This document shows, in pieces, positions 51,162-60,258 of a stretch of DNA of 64,000 nt. The notes below the pieces were generated by a model. The model had not been told where the DNA came from, searched no databases, and saw nothing but the letters and a program-made list of their open reading frames with translations. Both the position numbers and the translations under genes were made by a program. The first letter of the stretch is position 1; the number at the start of each line of letters is the position of its first letter. The DNA comes from Ruminococcaceae bacterium FB2012. Lineage in GTDB: Bacteria > Bacillota > Clostridia > Oscillospirales > Ruminococcaceae. The stretch lies in assembly GCA_900104495.1 (NCBI GenBank), contig FMXS01000005.1:62001-126000 (forward strand). Reading direction: 5' to 3'.

Positions 51162-52865
51162 ATGATAATTACGGACCGTATTCAGAAGCCCCGTAAGGTG
51201 CTTATCGTTGACGACCAGGAAATAAACCGCGACGTGCTGGGGGCGATACTCGAAGAGAACTACGTGACCGTCTATGCCGAGGACGGCGCCGAAGCGCTGG
51301 AAAAGATAAATGAAGACACGGAAGGGCTCTCCCTGGTAATGCTGGACATCTTTATGCCGAAAATGAGCGGCTTTGAGGTCCTTCGGCGGATGAAAGAGGA
51401 CGAGCGGATGAAGAGCATCCCAGTTATCGTTCTGACATCGGACAAAAGCGCCGAGCTGGAGGCTTTGCAGCTGGGTGCCGCGGATTTCATCACCAAGCCC
51501 TTTGACGCCTACGAGATAATACTGGCCCGCGTGGAGCGCATCATCGAGCTCAGCGAGGGACGGAGCCTTATTTCCTCGGCGGAGCACGACAGGCTCAGCG
51601 GACTTTACAACCGAAGCTTCTTCTTTGAATACGCGGAGAGGCTCTTCACATATTATCCCGACCTTCACCTTGATGCGGCGGTGATAAACATTGAGCAGTT
51701 CCATTCGGTGAACGCTCTCAACGGCCGTGAATTCGGCGACAGGATACTTGAGACCATCGGCGGGGCGATAAAGCTCTTTCTTGAGGGCTCCGACGGCATC
51801 GCTGCACGCTTCACCGCGGACATATTCGCGGTATACTGCGTTCACCAGAAGGATTATCACCTGCTGCTGGCGAAGCTCCAGAAGAAGGTGGATAACATTT
51901 CCCCCAACGTGAGCATAAGGCTCCGTATGGGCGTGAAAGAGTGGGTGAGCGGCGACGAGCCTCTGCTGATGTTCGACCACGCCAGCGCCGCCTGCAATAT
52001 GATAAGAGGGAACTATCAGCAGCCGCTGATGATCTACGACGAGGGTATGCGGAAGCGGGAGCTTTTCGACCAGCGCCTGCTCAACGATCTGAGAACGGCG
52101 GTGGAGGATCACCAGTTCACGGTCTATTACCAGCCGAAATACAACATCCAGTGCGAGCCGCCGGTGCTGAGCAGCGCCGAAGCGCTTATCCGCTGGAAGC
52201 ATCCCGAGCTGGGAATGATCTCTCCGGGAGATTTCATCCCGCTGTTTGAAAGCAAGGGCCTCATCAGCATCGTGGACAGCTTTGTGTGGCGTGCGGCGGC
52301 GGAGCAGGCCGCCGATTGGAAAAACAGGTACGGCATCACGATCCCCGTTTCGGTGAATCTTTCCCGGGCGGATGTTTTCGATCCGCTGCTGGTCCACAGG
52401 CTGAAAAGGCTCATTGACGACAACGGTCTTGAATACAGCGACATCAAGCTGGAGATCACCGAATCGGCCTACACCGACAACGCAAGAGAACTGCTGGACG
52501 TGGTGGACAGGCTTCGGAAGATCGGCTTTGAGGTGGAAATGGACGATTTCGGCTCGGGCTATTCCTCGCTGAATATGCTGTCCTCCATGCCCATAGACGT
52601 TCTGAAAATGGATATGAAATTCATACGCAACATCGAGCATAACGAGACCGACAGGCGTCTTGTGGAGCTGATACTTGACATAGCGAAGCTGCTGAAGGTC
52701 CCCGTGGTGGCCGAAGGCGTGGAGACCGACGGCCAGCTGGACATTCTCAGGAAGGGCGGATGCGATCTTGTCCAGGGGTATTATTTCTCCCGCCCCCTTC
52801 CTCCGGGAGAATTTGACAGTCTGATAGAAAAGGAACTGAATAACGGAAAGGATGTGCCGATATGA
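51162..52865 (+). CDS. Response regulator with degenerate GGDEF and intact EAL phosphodiesterase domain
   Basis: 567 residues. The ATG at 51162 is ten bases from GGGAG; an ATG at 51153 is only one base from it. Receiver (~8-130): VLIVDDQEIN, acceptor Asp62 in VMLDIFMPKMSGF, and FITKPFD, all intact. GGDEF-like domain (~140-300; DRLSGLYNRSFFFEYAERL) has FTADIF where GGDEF should be, so no cyclase activity is expected. EAL domain (~315-560): SAEALIRWKH, LEITESAYTDN, MDDFGSGYSSLNML, VLKMDMKFI and AEGVE, with all main catalytic residues. Phosphorylation should switch c-di-GMP breakdown. The Hpt and hybrid kinase genes that follow make it the likely relay output. Confidence 0.93.
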   Translation: MIITDRIQKPRKVLIVDDQEINRDVLGAILEENYVTVYAEDGAEALEKINEDTEGLSLVMLDIFMPKMSGFEVLRRMKEDERMKSIPVIVLTSDKSAELEALQLGAADFITKPFDAYEIILARVERIIELSEGRSLISSAEHDRLSGLYNRSFFFEYAERLFTYYPDLHLDAAVINIEQFHSVNALNGREFGDRILETIGGAIKLFLEGSDGIAARFTADIFAVYCVHQKDYHLLLAKLQKKVDNISPNVSIRLRMGVKEWVSGDEPLLMFDHASAACNMIRGNYQQPLMIYDEGMRKRELFDQRLLNDLRTAVEDHQFTVYYQPKYNIQCEPPVLSSAEALIRWKHPELGMISPGDFIPLFESKGLISIVDSFVWRAAAEQAADWKNRYGITIPVSVNLSRADVFDPLLVHRLKRLIDDNGLEYSDIKLEITESAYTDNARELLDVVDRLRKIGFEVEMDDFGSGYSSLNMLSSMPIDVLKMDMKFIRNIEHNETDRRLVELILDIAKLLKVPVVAEGVETDGQLDILRKGGCDLVQGYYFSRPLPPGEFDSLIEKELNNGKDVPI

Positions 52866-53233
52866 CATTAAGAGAGCTTTACACCGAGATAGGCGGAGAT
52901 TACGACAGAGCGATAAAGGTCCTCAGGATAGAGAAGCTGGTGGACAAGCATATACGCAAGCTGCCGGCGAACCCTGTTTTCGGCGATCTTGCCGAAGCGG
53001 GAAAGGCTATGGACGGTGAAAGGATCTTTGAATGCGCCCACGCTATCAAGGGTGTGTGCACGAATCTCGGGCTGGTGGATCTTGCCGATGCGGCTGAGGA
53101 ACTCTGCGAGGAATTCCGAAGCGGCAATCCCAGGAAAATGACGGACGCCGAAGTGGGCGTCAAGCTGGCGGAGACACAGCGGCTCTTTGACAAGGCCGCG
53201 AAGGGCATACGCAGCTACGCATCGGAGGTATAA
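52862..53233 (+). CDS. Histidine phosphotransfer (Hpt) protein
   Basis: 123 residues, all-helical, with the phospho-His at 60 in ECAHAIKGVCTNLGL, the classical Hpt signature (H-x-x-K-G). The ATG overlaps the stop of the EAL regulator (ATGA), so the pair is translationally coupled. No other domain is present. A free Hpt between a hybrid kinase and a response regulator is what a four-step phosphorelay needs: kinase His, REC Asp, Hpt His, output REC Asp. Its gene lies between those of its two presumed partners. Confidence 0.92.
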   Translation: MTLRELYTEIGGDYDRAIKVLRIEKLVDKHIRKLPANPVFGDLAEAGKAMDGERIFECAHAIKGVCTNLGLVDLADAAEELCEEFRSGNPRKMTDAEVGVKLAETQRLFDKAAKGIRSYASEV

Positions 53234-53267
53234 TGCCGTAGACTAACGGCGGGAAGAAGGCCATTGT

Positions 53268-56200
53268 ATGGAAAACAACACGGTAAACGGCAGCAGGCCG
53301 TATCTGTCGTCCCTCGGCGCCTGGGCGCTGGCCTTCGGGTGCAGCGTGGGGTGGGGCTCATTTGTTATGCCCGGAACGACCTTCCTGCCCAACGCAGGTC
53401 CCCTGGGTACGGTCATCGGCATACTTCTCGGCGGAGCGGTGATGTTCATTATCGCCGGGAACTATCACTATCTGATAAACAAATATCCCGACGGCGGCGG
53501 AGCCTACACCTATACCAAAAAGTGCTTCGGCTACGACCACGGCTTTTTAAGCGCCTGGTTCATGATACTTACCTACATCGCGGTCATATGGGCCAACGCC
53601 ACGGCGCTGCCGCTGATAATGCGGACGCTGTTCGGCAGCACCTTCCAGTTCGGGTTCCACTATCAGATAGCGGGCTTTGACGTTTATATTGGTGAGATAA
53701 TCCTCGTTATCGTTTCGATGCTGATAGGCGCTTTGGTATGTCTGCGCCGGAGCCTTGCCTCCCGGACGCAGACTGTCATGGCGGTGCTGCTCTTTGCGGG
53801 AGTGGTGATCTGCTTTGCGGGAGCAGCTGCGAAGAACGGCAGCTCCCTTTCGGAACAGCCGATGTTCTCGGGAAAGCACAGCGCCTTCGGCGGAGTGTTT
53901 ACTATCTTTGCGCTGGCGCCCTGGGCCTTTGTGGGATTTGAGTCCATTTCCCATTCGGCGGGAGAGGCAAAATTCCCGCTGAAACGCTCCTTCCGGATAA
54001 TGAGCGCAGCGCTGGTAATGGGAGCTTTGGCCTATTCGCTGCTGGCTCTGCTGGGTGCTTCGGCGCAGCCGGAGGGCTTTGCCGACTGGCAGGAATACAC
54101 CGCCGGGATGGGTGAGCTTTCGGGGATAAGCTCTCAGCCCACCTTCTTTGCGGCGGAGAACGCTCTCGGCACCGCAGGCTCGGTGATACTGGGAACGGCA
54201 GCGGTCTGCGCGATCTTCACGGGAATAATCGGAAACTACATCGCTCTGAGCAGGCTTATCCGCACAATGTCGGAGGACGGCCTTATCCCTGGGCGGATAG
54301 GAAAACTGGACAAAAACAGCGTCCCCCGGAACGCCCTCCGGCTGATCTTCGGCATCTCTTTTGTGCTGCCGTTCTTCGGACGGACAGCTATCAGCTGGAT
54401 AGTTGACGTCACCACCGTGGGCGGCACGATAGCCTTCGCCTTCACTTCGGCTTCGGCCCTGCGGACGGCGAGAAAGAGCGGTGAAAAATGGGCCGCCGTC
54501 ACGGGAGTCGTGGGGCTGGCGGTATCGCTGCTTTTCGCTCTGGAGTTCCTGATACCGAACCTGCTTTCGGTGCAGACACTCTCGACGGAATCCTACCTTA
54601 TACTTGCCGCCTGGGGAATACTGGGCTTTGCGGTGTTCTACCGCCTGCTCAAAAAGGATACCCAAAGGCATTTCGGACGTTCCACCGTGGCCTGGATCGT
54701 TTTGCTGGGGCTTATCGTTTTCACCTCAACGGTGTGGATGAAGCAGTCCACTTCGGAGGCTATCGCCAAGGCGGCGGAGCAGAACGGTGAGACAGTCCTC
54801 TCGCTGGACGGTGTGGAGAAAAGCATCTCGGCAGCAATGGTGATACAGATCGGTCTGATAATCACGGCGCTGATAATACTCTTCGTGAGCTACTCCAAGA
54901 TACACAAGCGGGAGAAGCAGATAGAAGTCGAGAAAGCTCTCGCCGAGGACGCCAGCCGTGCCAAGACCAGCTTCCTTTCCAATATGAGCCACGAGATCAG
55001 AACGCCCATGAACGCTATCATCGGGTTGGACAACATCGCTCTGCGGGACCCGGAGCTTTCTCCGAGGACCAGGGAACAGCTGGAGAAGATCGGTGCCAGC
55101 GCCAGGCATCTGCTGGGGCTGATAAACGACATCCTGGATATGAGCCGTATCGAATCCGGGAGAATGGTGCTGAAAAGCGAGGAGTTCCTTTTCCGGGAGT
55201 TCCTGGATCAGATAAACATCATCATCAACGGACAGTGCGTTGACAAGGGTCTGAAATACGAATGCCGGATAGTCGGCCACCCGGAGGATTACTATCTCGG
55301 TGACGATATGAAGCTGAAACAGGTGCTTATCAACATTCTCGGAAATTCGGTGAAGTTCACCGAGGCGCCGGGCAGTGTATCGCTGACGGTGGAGCAGGCC
55401 GCCGAGGACGGCGACGAGCGCACTCTGCGCTTTGTCATGTCGGACACGGGCATCGGCATGGACAAGGAATACATCCCGAAGATATTCGAGGCCTTCTCCC
55501 AGGAGGACGCCACCACCACCAACAGGTACGGCGGAAGCGGTCTCGGAATGGCCATAACCAAAAACTTCGTGGAGATGATGGGCGGAAGCATCGGCGTTAC
55601 CAGCGAAAAGGGCGTGGGTTCGGTATTCACCGTCACCGTCAGGCTGAAAGCCACCGGCCGCACCTATCAGCCGGAGCAGGGAGCCAGGCTCCCGGAGGGT
55701 CTCCGTGCCCTGGCAGTGGATGACGACGATATTGCCTGCGAGCACGTTCAAGTGGTGCTCGAGAGCCTCGGAGTCGAAACGGAAACGGAATTCTTCCCCG
55801 AGACGGCTCTTGAAAGGCTTCGGAAAGCCTTTGAGGAAGGGCATCCCTATCAGCTCCTGCTGACGGACTATAAGATGCCCGGCACAGACGGTCTGGAGTT
55901 TACCCGTTCGGTTCGGGAGTTTGACGGCGGCACCACGGCGATCGTTATGCTGACGGGCTGCAACTGGGACATCGTGGATGACGAAGCCAGAGACAGCGGC
56001 GTTGACGAGATCATCGCAAAGCCGCTGTTCAAAGACAGTCTTTACAAGGCGATCTATTCGGCCCTTGAAAAGAAGAAGGGCGTCTCCGGCGCCGAAACGG
56101 GCGCGGAGATCCCCGCCGAGGCTCCCGCCGAAGAAAACTTCCTTGCGGGACGGAGGATACTTATGGCCGAGGATATGGACGCCAACGCTGAGATCCTTGC

Positions 56201-56543
56201 GGATCTGCTGGAGCTGGAGGACATTCTCTCCGAGCGGGCGGAGAACGGTCAGGCCGCCGTGGATATGTTCAATGAAAAGCCTGCGGGGTATTACGATGCC
56301 GTGCTTATGGACGTAAGGATGCCCGTCATGGACGGTCTTGCCGCAACGGCGGCAATAAGAGCCCTTGAAAGGCCGGATGCCAAAACCATACCTATCATCG
56401 CCATGACCGCCAACGTCTTCGACGAGGACGTGGAGCGCTCGCTGGAGGCGGGCATGAACGCCCACCTTTCCAAGCCTATCGAGCCGGACAAACTCTACGA
56501 GACCATGACCGAGCTGATAAGAAAAGCAGAAGCCGGCGCATAA
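53268..56543 (+). CDS. APC-family permease fused to a hybrid histidine kinase (HisKA-HATPase-REC-REC)
   Basis: 1091 residues. Residues 1-~475 are an amino acid/polyamine/organocation permease with about 12 membrane segments (AFGCSVGWGSFVMPGTTFLPNAGPLG substrate region, APWAFVGFESISHSAGEAKFP). A further helix near 525 and a coiled coil lead to HisKA (phospho-His575 in MSHEIRTPMNAIIG) and HATPase (GNSVKFT, SDTGIGMDKEYIPKIFEAFSQ, GGSGLGMAITKNFVEMMGGSI). Two receivers follow with acceptors Asp867 (LLLTDYKMPGTDG) and Asp1015 (AVLMDVRMPVMDG). It would couple binding or transport of an amino acid or amine to phosphorylation. AAGG stands seven bases before the ATG. Last gene of the operon. Confidence 0.93.
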   Translation: MENNTVNGSRPYLSSLGAWALAFGCSVGWGSFVMPGTTFLPNAGPLGTVIGILLGGAVMFIIAGNYHYLINKYPDGGGAYTYTKKCFGYDHGFLSAWFMILTYIAVIWANATALPLIMRTLFGSTFQFGFHYQIAGFDVYIGEIILVIVSMLIGALVCLRRSLASRTQTVMAVLLFAGVVICFAGAAAKNGSSLSEQPMFSGKHSAFGGVFTIFALAPWAFVGFESISHSAGEAKFPLKRSFRIMSAALVMGALAYSLLALLGASAQPEGFADWQEYTAGMGELSGISSQPTFFAAENALGTAGSVILGTAAVCAIFTGIIGNYIALSRLIRTMSEDGLIPGRIGKLDKNSVPRNALRLIFGISFVLPFFGRTAISWIVDVTTVGGTIAFAFTSASALRTARKSGEKWAAVTGVVGLAVSLLFALEFLIPNLLSVQTLSTESYLILAAWGILGFAVFYRLLKKDTQRHFGRSTVAWIVLLGLIVFTSTVWMKQSTSEAIAKAAEQNGETVLSLDGVEKSISAAMVIQIGLIITALIILFVSYSKIHKREKQIEVEKALAEDASRAKTSFLSNMSHEIRTPMNAIIGLDNIALRDPELSPRTREQLEKIGASARHLLGLINDILDMSRIESGRMVLKSEEFLFREFLDQINIIINGQCVDKGLKYECRIVGHPEDYYLGDDMKLKQVLINILGNSVKFTEAPGSVSLTVEQAAEDGDERTLRFVMSDTGIGMDKEYIPKIFEAFSQEDATTTNRYGGSGLGMAITKNFVEMMGGSIGVTSEKGVGSVFTVTVRLKATGRTYQPEQGARLPEGLRALAVDDDDIACEHVQVVLESLGVETETEFFPETALERLRKAFEEGHPYQLLLTDYKMPGTDGLEFTRSVREFDGGTTAIVMLTGCNWDIVDDEARDSGVDEIIAKPLFKDSLYKAIYSALEKKKGVSGAETGAEIPAEAPAEENFLAGRRILMAEDMDANAEILADLLELEDILSERAENGQAAVDMFNEKPAGYYDAVLMDVRMPVMDGLAATAAIRALERPDAKTIPIIAMTANVFDEDVERSLEAGMNAHLSKPIEPDKLYETMTELIRKAEAGA

Positions 56544-56551
56544 TAATAAAG

Positions 56552-56611
56552 AAGGAGTCCGCTTCGCGCATGAAACTAAAAATCGTTGCCGAAGGCGGCT
56601 CCTTTATTCTT
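56552..56611 (+). terminator. Intrinsic terminator of the phosphorelay operon
   Basis: AAGGAGTCCGCTTCG pairs with CGAAGGCGGCTCCTTT across a ~26-base loop, then TATTCTTTG. The stem has one or two mismatches. Confidence 0.7.
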
Positions 56612-56668
56612 TGAGTGGGTGCAGCACCGCCCGCGTTTCAGATATTCTCAGATGTTAAAATGTTGTGC

Positions 56669-56697
56669 TTGAAGTTTGAGTAATATAAGTATATAAT
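56669..56697 (+). promoter_or_regulatory. Promoter of the GH5 cellulase gene
   Basis: TTGAAG (56669-56674), 17 bases, TATAAT (56692-56697). A second TATAAT follows in GTGTATAATATG near 56704, so two start points are possible. The region is strikingly AT-rich next to GC-rich flanks. Confidence 0.6.
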
Positions 56698-56761
56698 AAA
56701 AGTGTATAATATGAGTATATTAAAAATGTAAGAAATAGACCGCAAATAAGGAGGAAATATT

Positions 56762-58195
56762 ATGAAGAGAAGAGCTGCCGCCGTCATAACTGCCGCCGCT
56801 GTTATGATGACCTCGCAGATCGGTGCCTTTGCGGCCTCGGAGGAGGTCCCCGGGGCCGCGGCCCTTACGGCGTCCCGCGCCGCAGAGGAAATGGGCATAG
56901 GCATCAATCTCGGCAACACCTTCGAGGCCTACAACGCCTCGGGCTGTGAGAAATCCACCTACACCTGGATGCCCGTGGTGGGGCAAAACACCCCCGAGGA
57001 CTACGAGACCTGCTGGGGCGCTCCCGTGACCACCCAAGAGATGATCGACGGCTTCCGGGACGCAGGCTTCAAGACCGTCCGCATCCCCGTTTACTGGGGC
57101 AACATGATGGAGAACGACGGCACCTGGACCGTTAACGGCGAGTACATCGCCCGCGTGGCCGAGGTTGTGGACTGCTGCCTCAAGGACGATCTCTACACCG
57201 TCATCAACATCCACCACTTTGACGAGTTCATCATCCGCCGCCACAACACCGAGGAGTGCTGTGAGATCTTCGCAAATCTCTGGACGCAGATCGCGGAGTA
57301 TTTCAAGGACTATCCCGACAAGCTGGTCTTTGAGGGCTTCAACGAGTATCTCGGCGCTTCGCAGTTCGGCGAGGACGGCGAGCTCCACGAGCAGTCGGAG
57401 GAGGACGCTTTTGCTTCTGCAAACGCCATAAATCAGACCTTCGTGGATTCCGTAAGAGCCACCGGCGGGAACAACGCCGAAAGAGTTCTGATCGTTTCCG
57501 GCGTCACCACCAACATCGACAAGACCACTACAAGCAAGTTCGTTATGCCCGAGGACACCGTGGAGGACCGCCTTATGGTCTCGGTGCATTATGTGGATAA
57601 TCTGATGTACTGGATCAATCTTATCGGCACCAAGGACTGGAAGGATTATTCCAAATATCAGTGCAGCCTGCTGAAAAAGGCCTTCACCGACAAGGGCATC
57701 CCCGTGTTCGTGGGAGAGACCACATCCAACTATCCCAGGAGCAATTTCGGCGGCAATGCCGAAGTCAAGACCAGCTCCGAGTGTCTGGAGTACATCCTGA
57801 CGCTGCTTCAGGAGAACGGCTTTGTCCCCGTGCTTTGGGACGTGACCGATAATTTCTACGACCGCAGCAAGTGCGAGATCAAGGACGGGAAGAACGCTGA
57901 GGTCATCGCAAGGCTGACGGGAAATGCTCCTGCTGATGAAAGCGAGTCGGAGAGCGAAGCCGACAGCGAGTCGGAGAGCGAGTCCGAAAGCGAGCCCGAG
58001 GAAAGCTCCGAGGCCGCAAGCGAGGCCGAACCTTCCTCCGCAGAGGAAAGTTCCGAGGCCGGCAGCGGTGCCGTATCCTCCGCAGCCGACAGCGGCAAGA
58101 GCTCCAACCCAAACACCGGTACAGCCGCAGCCATGCTCCTGCTGGGAGCCGTTTCCGCCGCAGCGACAGCGGTGCTTTACAGGAAGAAGAACTGA
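56762..58195 (+). CDS. Cell-wall-anchored GH5 cellulase/endoglucanase
   Basis: 477 residues, AGGAGG before the ATG. Signal peptide 1-25; GH5 catalytic domain ~38-388 with GIGINLGNTFEA, FKTVRIPVYWG, VINIHHF, acid/base Glu195 (FEGFNEYLG), VSVHYVDN and nucleophile Glu319 (VFVGET). A ~55-residue Ser/Glu linker with ESESE repeats precedes NPNTG (449-453), a hydrophobic helix and RKKN: a sortase-type sorting signal with NPNTG in place of LPxTG. The enzyme should cut beta-1,4-glucans (cellulose, xyloglucan or mixed-linkage glucan) while bound to the wall. No dockerin or carbohydrate-binding module is present. Confidence 0.93.
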   Translation: MKRRAAAVITAAAVMMTSQIGAFAASEEVPGAAALTASRAAEEMGIGINLGNTFEAYNASGCEKSTYTWMPVVGQNTPEDYETCWGAPVTTQEMIDGFRDAGFKTVRIPVYWGNMMENDGTWTVNGEYIARVAEVVDCCLKDDLYTVINIHHFDEFIIRRHNTEECCEIFANLWTQIAEYFKDYPDKLVFEGFNEYLGASQFGEDGELHEQSEEDAFASANAINQTFVDSVRATGGNNAERVLIVSGVTTNIDKTTTSKFVMPEDTVEDRLMVSVHYVDNLMYWINLIGTKDWKDYSKYQCSLLKKAFTDKGIPVFVGETTSNYPRSNFGGNAEVKTSSECLEYILTLLQENGFVPVLWDVTDNFYDRSKCEIKDGKNAEVIARLTGNAPADESESESEADSESESESESEPEESSEAASEAEPSSAEESSEAGSGAVSSAADSGKSSNPNTGTAAAMLLLGAVSAAATAVLYRKKN

Positions 58196-58217
58196 ATCCT
58201 ATAACCGTATAACCGAC

Positions 58218-58249
58218 GCCGTCCGGGCTTTGTACCCGGGCGGCTTTTT
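58218..58249 (+). terminator. Intrinsic terminator of the GH5 gene
   Basis: GCCGTCCGGG pairs with CCCGGGCGGC, seven-base loop, then TTTTTA. Confidence 0.9.
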
Positions 58250-58321
58250 ACAGTTTGTTAATAACTTTCCGATGCGTTCGGGGCAAGTATAGGGTGAAGG
58301 CAGTCCGAAGGAGGCGGTTTT

Positions 58322-58858
58322 GTGGACGGCGAAAAACAGAGAGAGCAGTTTGAAAAGATCTATCTGCGGACAAAAGAAATGGCCTACGACCGTATAGCAG
58401 CGAAATGCTTTGCGGCAGACGACGTTGACGACATCTTCCAGAACACATACATAGCCGTCTACAAGGCTTTGGGAAAGCTGAAGGAGCCTCCGCCCAACGA
58501 GGAGGCTTTCGTGATGCTTATCTGCAACCGGCAGCTGATGAAATACTATTCCGCAGTGCGCAGGCTGAAAGAAAGGATAGCCGCAAGGTCCTCGCGGGAG
58601 GAGGAAAGCGGTGACTTTCCCGAAGTGAGCTTCACCGTGGAGGACAGCATCATCGACCGCACCACCGTGGAGGAGATACGCTCCATGCTGCGGCGCAAGC
58701 CCCTTGTCACGCAGAAGGTGTTCTTTCTGTACTACCGTCGGGGGCTGACTATCCGTCAGACCGCCGAACTGCTGGAGATAAGCGAAGGGGCGGTGAAGAG
58801 CCATCTCTATCGGACGCTGGAGGAGATAAGGAGAAGATACAGAGGAAAGGAGACTTGA
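58322..58858 (+). CDS. ECF-type RNA polymerase sigma factor
   Basis: 178 residues with a GTG start and GAAGGAGG ten bases upstream. Region 2 (~8-75) includes DVDDIFQNTYIAVYKAL; region 4 (~115-175) includes KPLVTQKVFFLYYRRGLTIRQTAELLEISEGAVKSHLYRTLEEIRRRY, a clear sigma-4 HTH. The stop overlaps the upstream region of the next gene, an anti-sigma-like membrane protein, the usual partner arrangement. The promoter was not clear; a possible self-regulated site (AACTTT ... GTATAG near 58261-58294) is only a guess. Target genes are unknown. Confidence 0.9.
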   Translation: MDGEKQREQFEKIYLRTKEMAYDRIAAKCFAADDVDDIFQNTYIAVYKALGKLKEPPPNEEAFVMLICNRQLMKYYSAVRRLKERIAARSSREEESGDFPEVSFTVEDSIIDRTTVEEIRSMLRRKPLVTQKVFFLYYRRGLTIRQTAELLEISEGAVKSHLYRTLEEIRRRYRGKET

Positions 58859-58860
58859 CA

Positions 58861-60180
58861 ATGAACGACAGAGAACTGATGAAAAAGATATACGACGGGC
58901 GCTGTGCCGACGAGATGTCGGCGGCGGAGATACTTGAAGGCTCCGCTGAGCCCGCAAGGGTAAGGAGCAAGGCCCCGGTGATAGCGGCGGCAGCTGCGGC
59001 TGCTGTGCTGGCTGTGGGAACAGCCGTGTTCCTGAAATACAAGGCGGCTCCCGTAAAGCCCTCCGGGGACGGAGGGGAAAGCGTCACTGCGGCAGATAGC
59101 GTAAGCGGCAGTTCCGACACCTCTGCGGACACCTCCGCGGACCCTTGGGAGCCCTACGCCGTGAGTATGCCCGACCCTTTTATCCGGACCGATGCATCCG
59201 ATGAAAGCAGGGACGTTATAGAACTAATGGACAGCAGCGAATCGGACCCGCCCTCCGGCGGCCTGTCGGAGAAGGAGCGGGAGGCTTTGAGGAGGTTTGA
59301 AAATCAGGACAGCAAATATCCGCTGCCGGAATATATCAAAGGCATATCCGGGCTGGATTTCACCCGGGCGGCTGTCTATAACGCCGTGGTGACCGAGGAT
59401 GCGGTCCGGGCGAAGGATACCGCAGAGCTGAAAGCGCTGTCACGGGGCAGAGTGTGTCTGCTGCCCGCCGCCGACGGGACCCTTATCTCCGTGGAGTTTG
59501 ACCGCTCCGGGAACCTTGAAGCAGTGGGTACGCCGGAGGCTTCTGTCCCCGGGGAGATCGAAAGCCTGCTCCGGCGGGCCGACGCATACGGAGGCAGTCA
59601 AGGCGGGGTGAGCCTGTTCTGCATCACCGACGCGGAGAACTTTGATGCGCTGCTGTGCTTTGACGGCAGGGACGGCGAAAGGGCGATGCTCTACCGTTCC
59701 GTCAAGGAGCCTCAGGGCGCAGGCTTCATAGACGAGTACCCGCTGGAAGGGCAGGCCTATCCTTTTGAGCATATAAATGTATGGGCGGGAAGAAAGCACC
59801 GCTTTATGCACAGCGCGGTAAACTCCGTGGTGTACTGCGATTTTGACACCGGCACCGAGCGTCTGGAAATGATCTCCGGCGAGCAGCTTGACAAGCTCAC
59901 CGAATGGTACAAGGTCCACGAAGCGGACGCGGTCAACGTCCCTGCGGACGGGAGCCAGGGGGACAACCGCTTTATCAAATGCAAAGGCGCCGCCTATGCG
60001 GGCTTTGCCGTTGACGGCGGATATGCGGTGATCTCCCGGGCCTACGGCAGCGAGGACAGCGTGAAGGGCATAAACGTCACGGTAACGGACGAAAACGGCA
60101 GCGCCTCCGTCCGCTGGTACGCGGACGGCCCCGACACCGAAGGGATAACCGCCCTGTTCGACTCCCTGTTCGGAGAATAA
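58861..60180 (+). CDS. Membrane protein, probable anti-sigma factor for the ECF sigma
   Basis: 439 residues. The ATG at 58861 is eight bases from AAAGGAG; a TTG two codons earlier is less likely. A short cytosolic N-terminus (MNDRELMKKIYDGRCADEMSAAEIL, ~35 residues) is followed by one membrane helix (~40-58) and a ~370-residue extracellular part: first a Ser/Asp/Gly linker, then a globular region of unknown fold. Position and topology fit an anti-sigma factor, with the N-terminus holding the sigma factor and the outer part sensing; no classical zinc anti-sigma motif is visible, so this is inferred from context. It starts two bases after the sigma gene stop. Confidence 0.65.
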   Translation: MNDRELMKKIYDGRCADEMSAAEILEGSAEPARVRSKAPVIAAAAAAAVLAVGTAVFLKYKAAPVKPSGDGGESVTAADSVSGSSDTSADTSADPWEPYAVSMPDPFIRTDASDESRDVIELMDSSESDPPSGGLSEKEREALRRFENQDSKYPLPEYIKGISGLDFTRAAVYNAVVTEDAVRAKDTAELKALSRGRVCLLPAADGTLISVEFDRSGNLEAVGTPEASVPGEIESLLRRADAYGGSQGGVSLFCITDAENFDALLCFDGRDGERAMLYRSVKEPQGAGFIDEYPLEGQAYPFEHINVWAGRKHRFMHSAVNSVVYCDFDTGTERLEMISGEQLDKLTEWYKVHEADAVNVPADGSQGDNRFIKCKGAAYAGFAVDGGYAVISRAYGSEDSVKGINVTVTDENGSASVRWYADGPDTEGITALFDSLFGE

Positions 60181-60194
60181 CCGCCCGTCCGCTC

Positions 60195-60223
60195 TTGACT
60201 TGCGGGTCTGTCTGTGTTAAAAT
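60195..60223 (+). promoter_or_regulatory. Promoter of the SGNH esterase gene
   Basis: TTGACT (60195-60200), 17 bases, TAAAAT (60218-60223), about 35 bases before the ATG at 60259. Confidence 0.7.
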
Positions 60224-60258
60224 ATATACAGCGATCCGCAGCGAAAGGGGATATTGTG

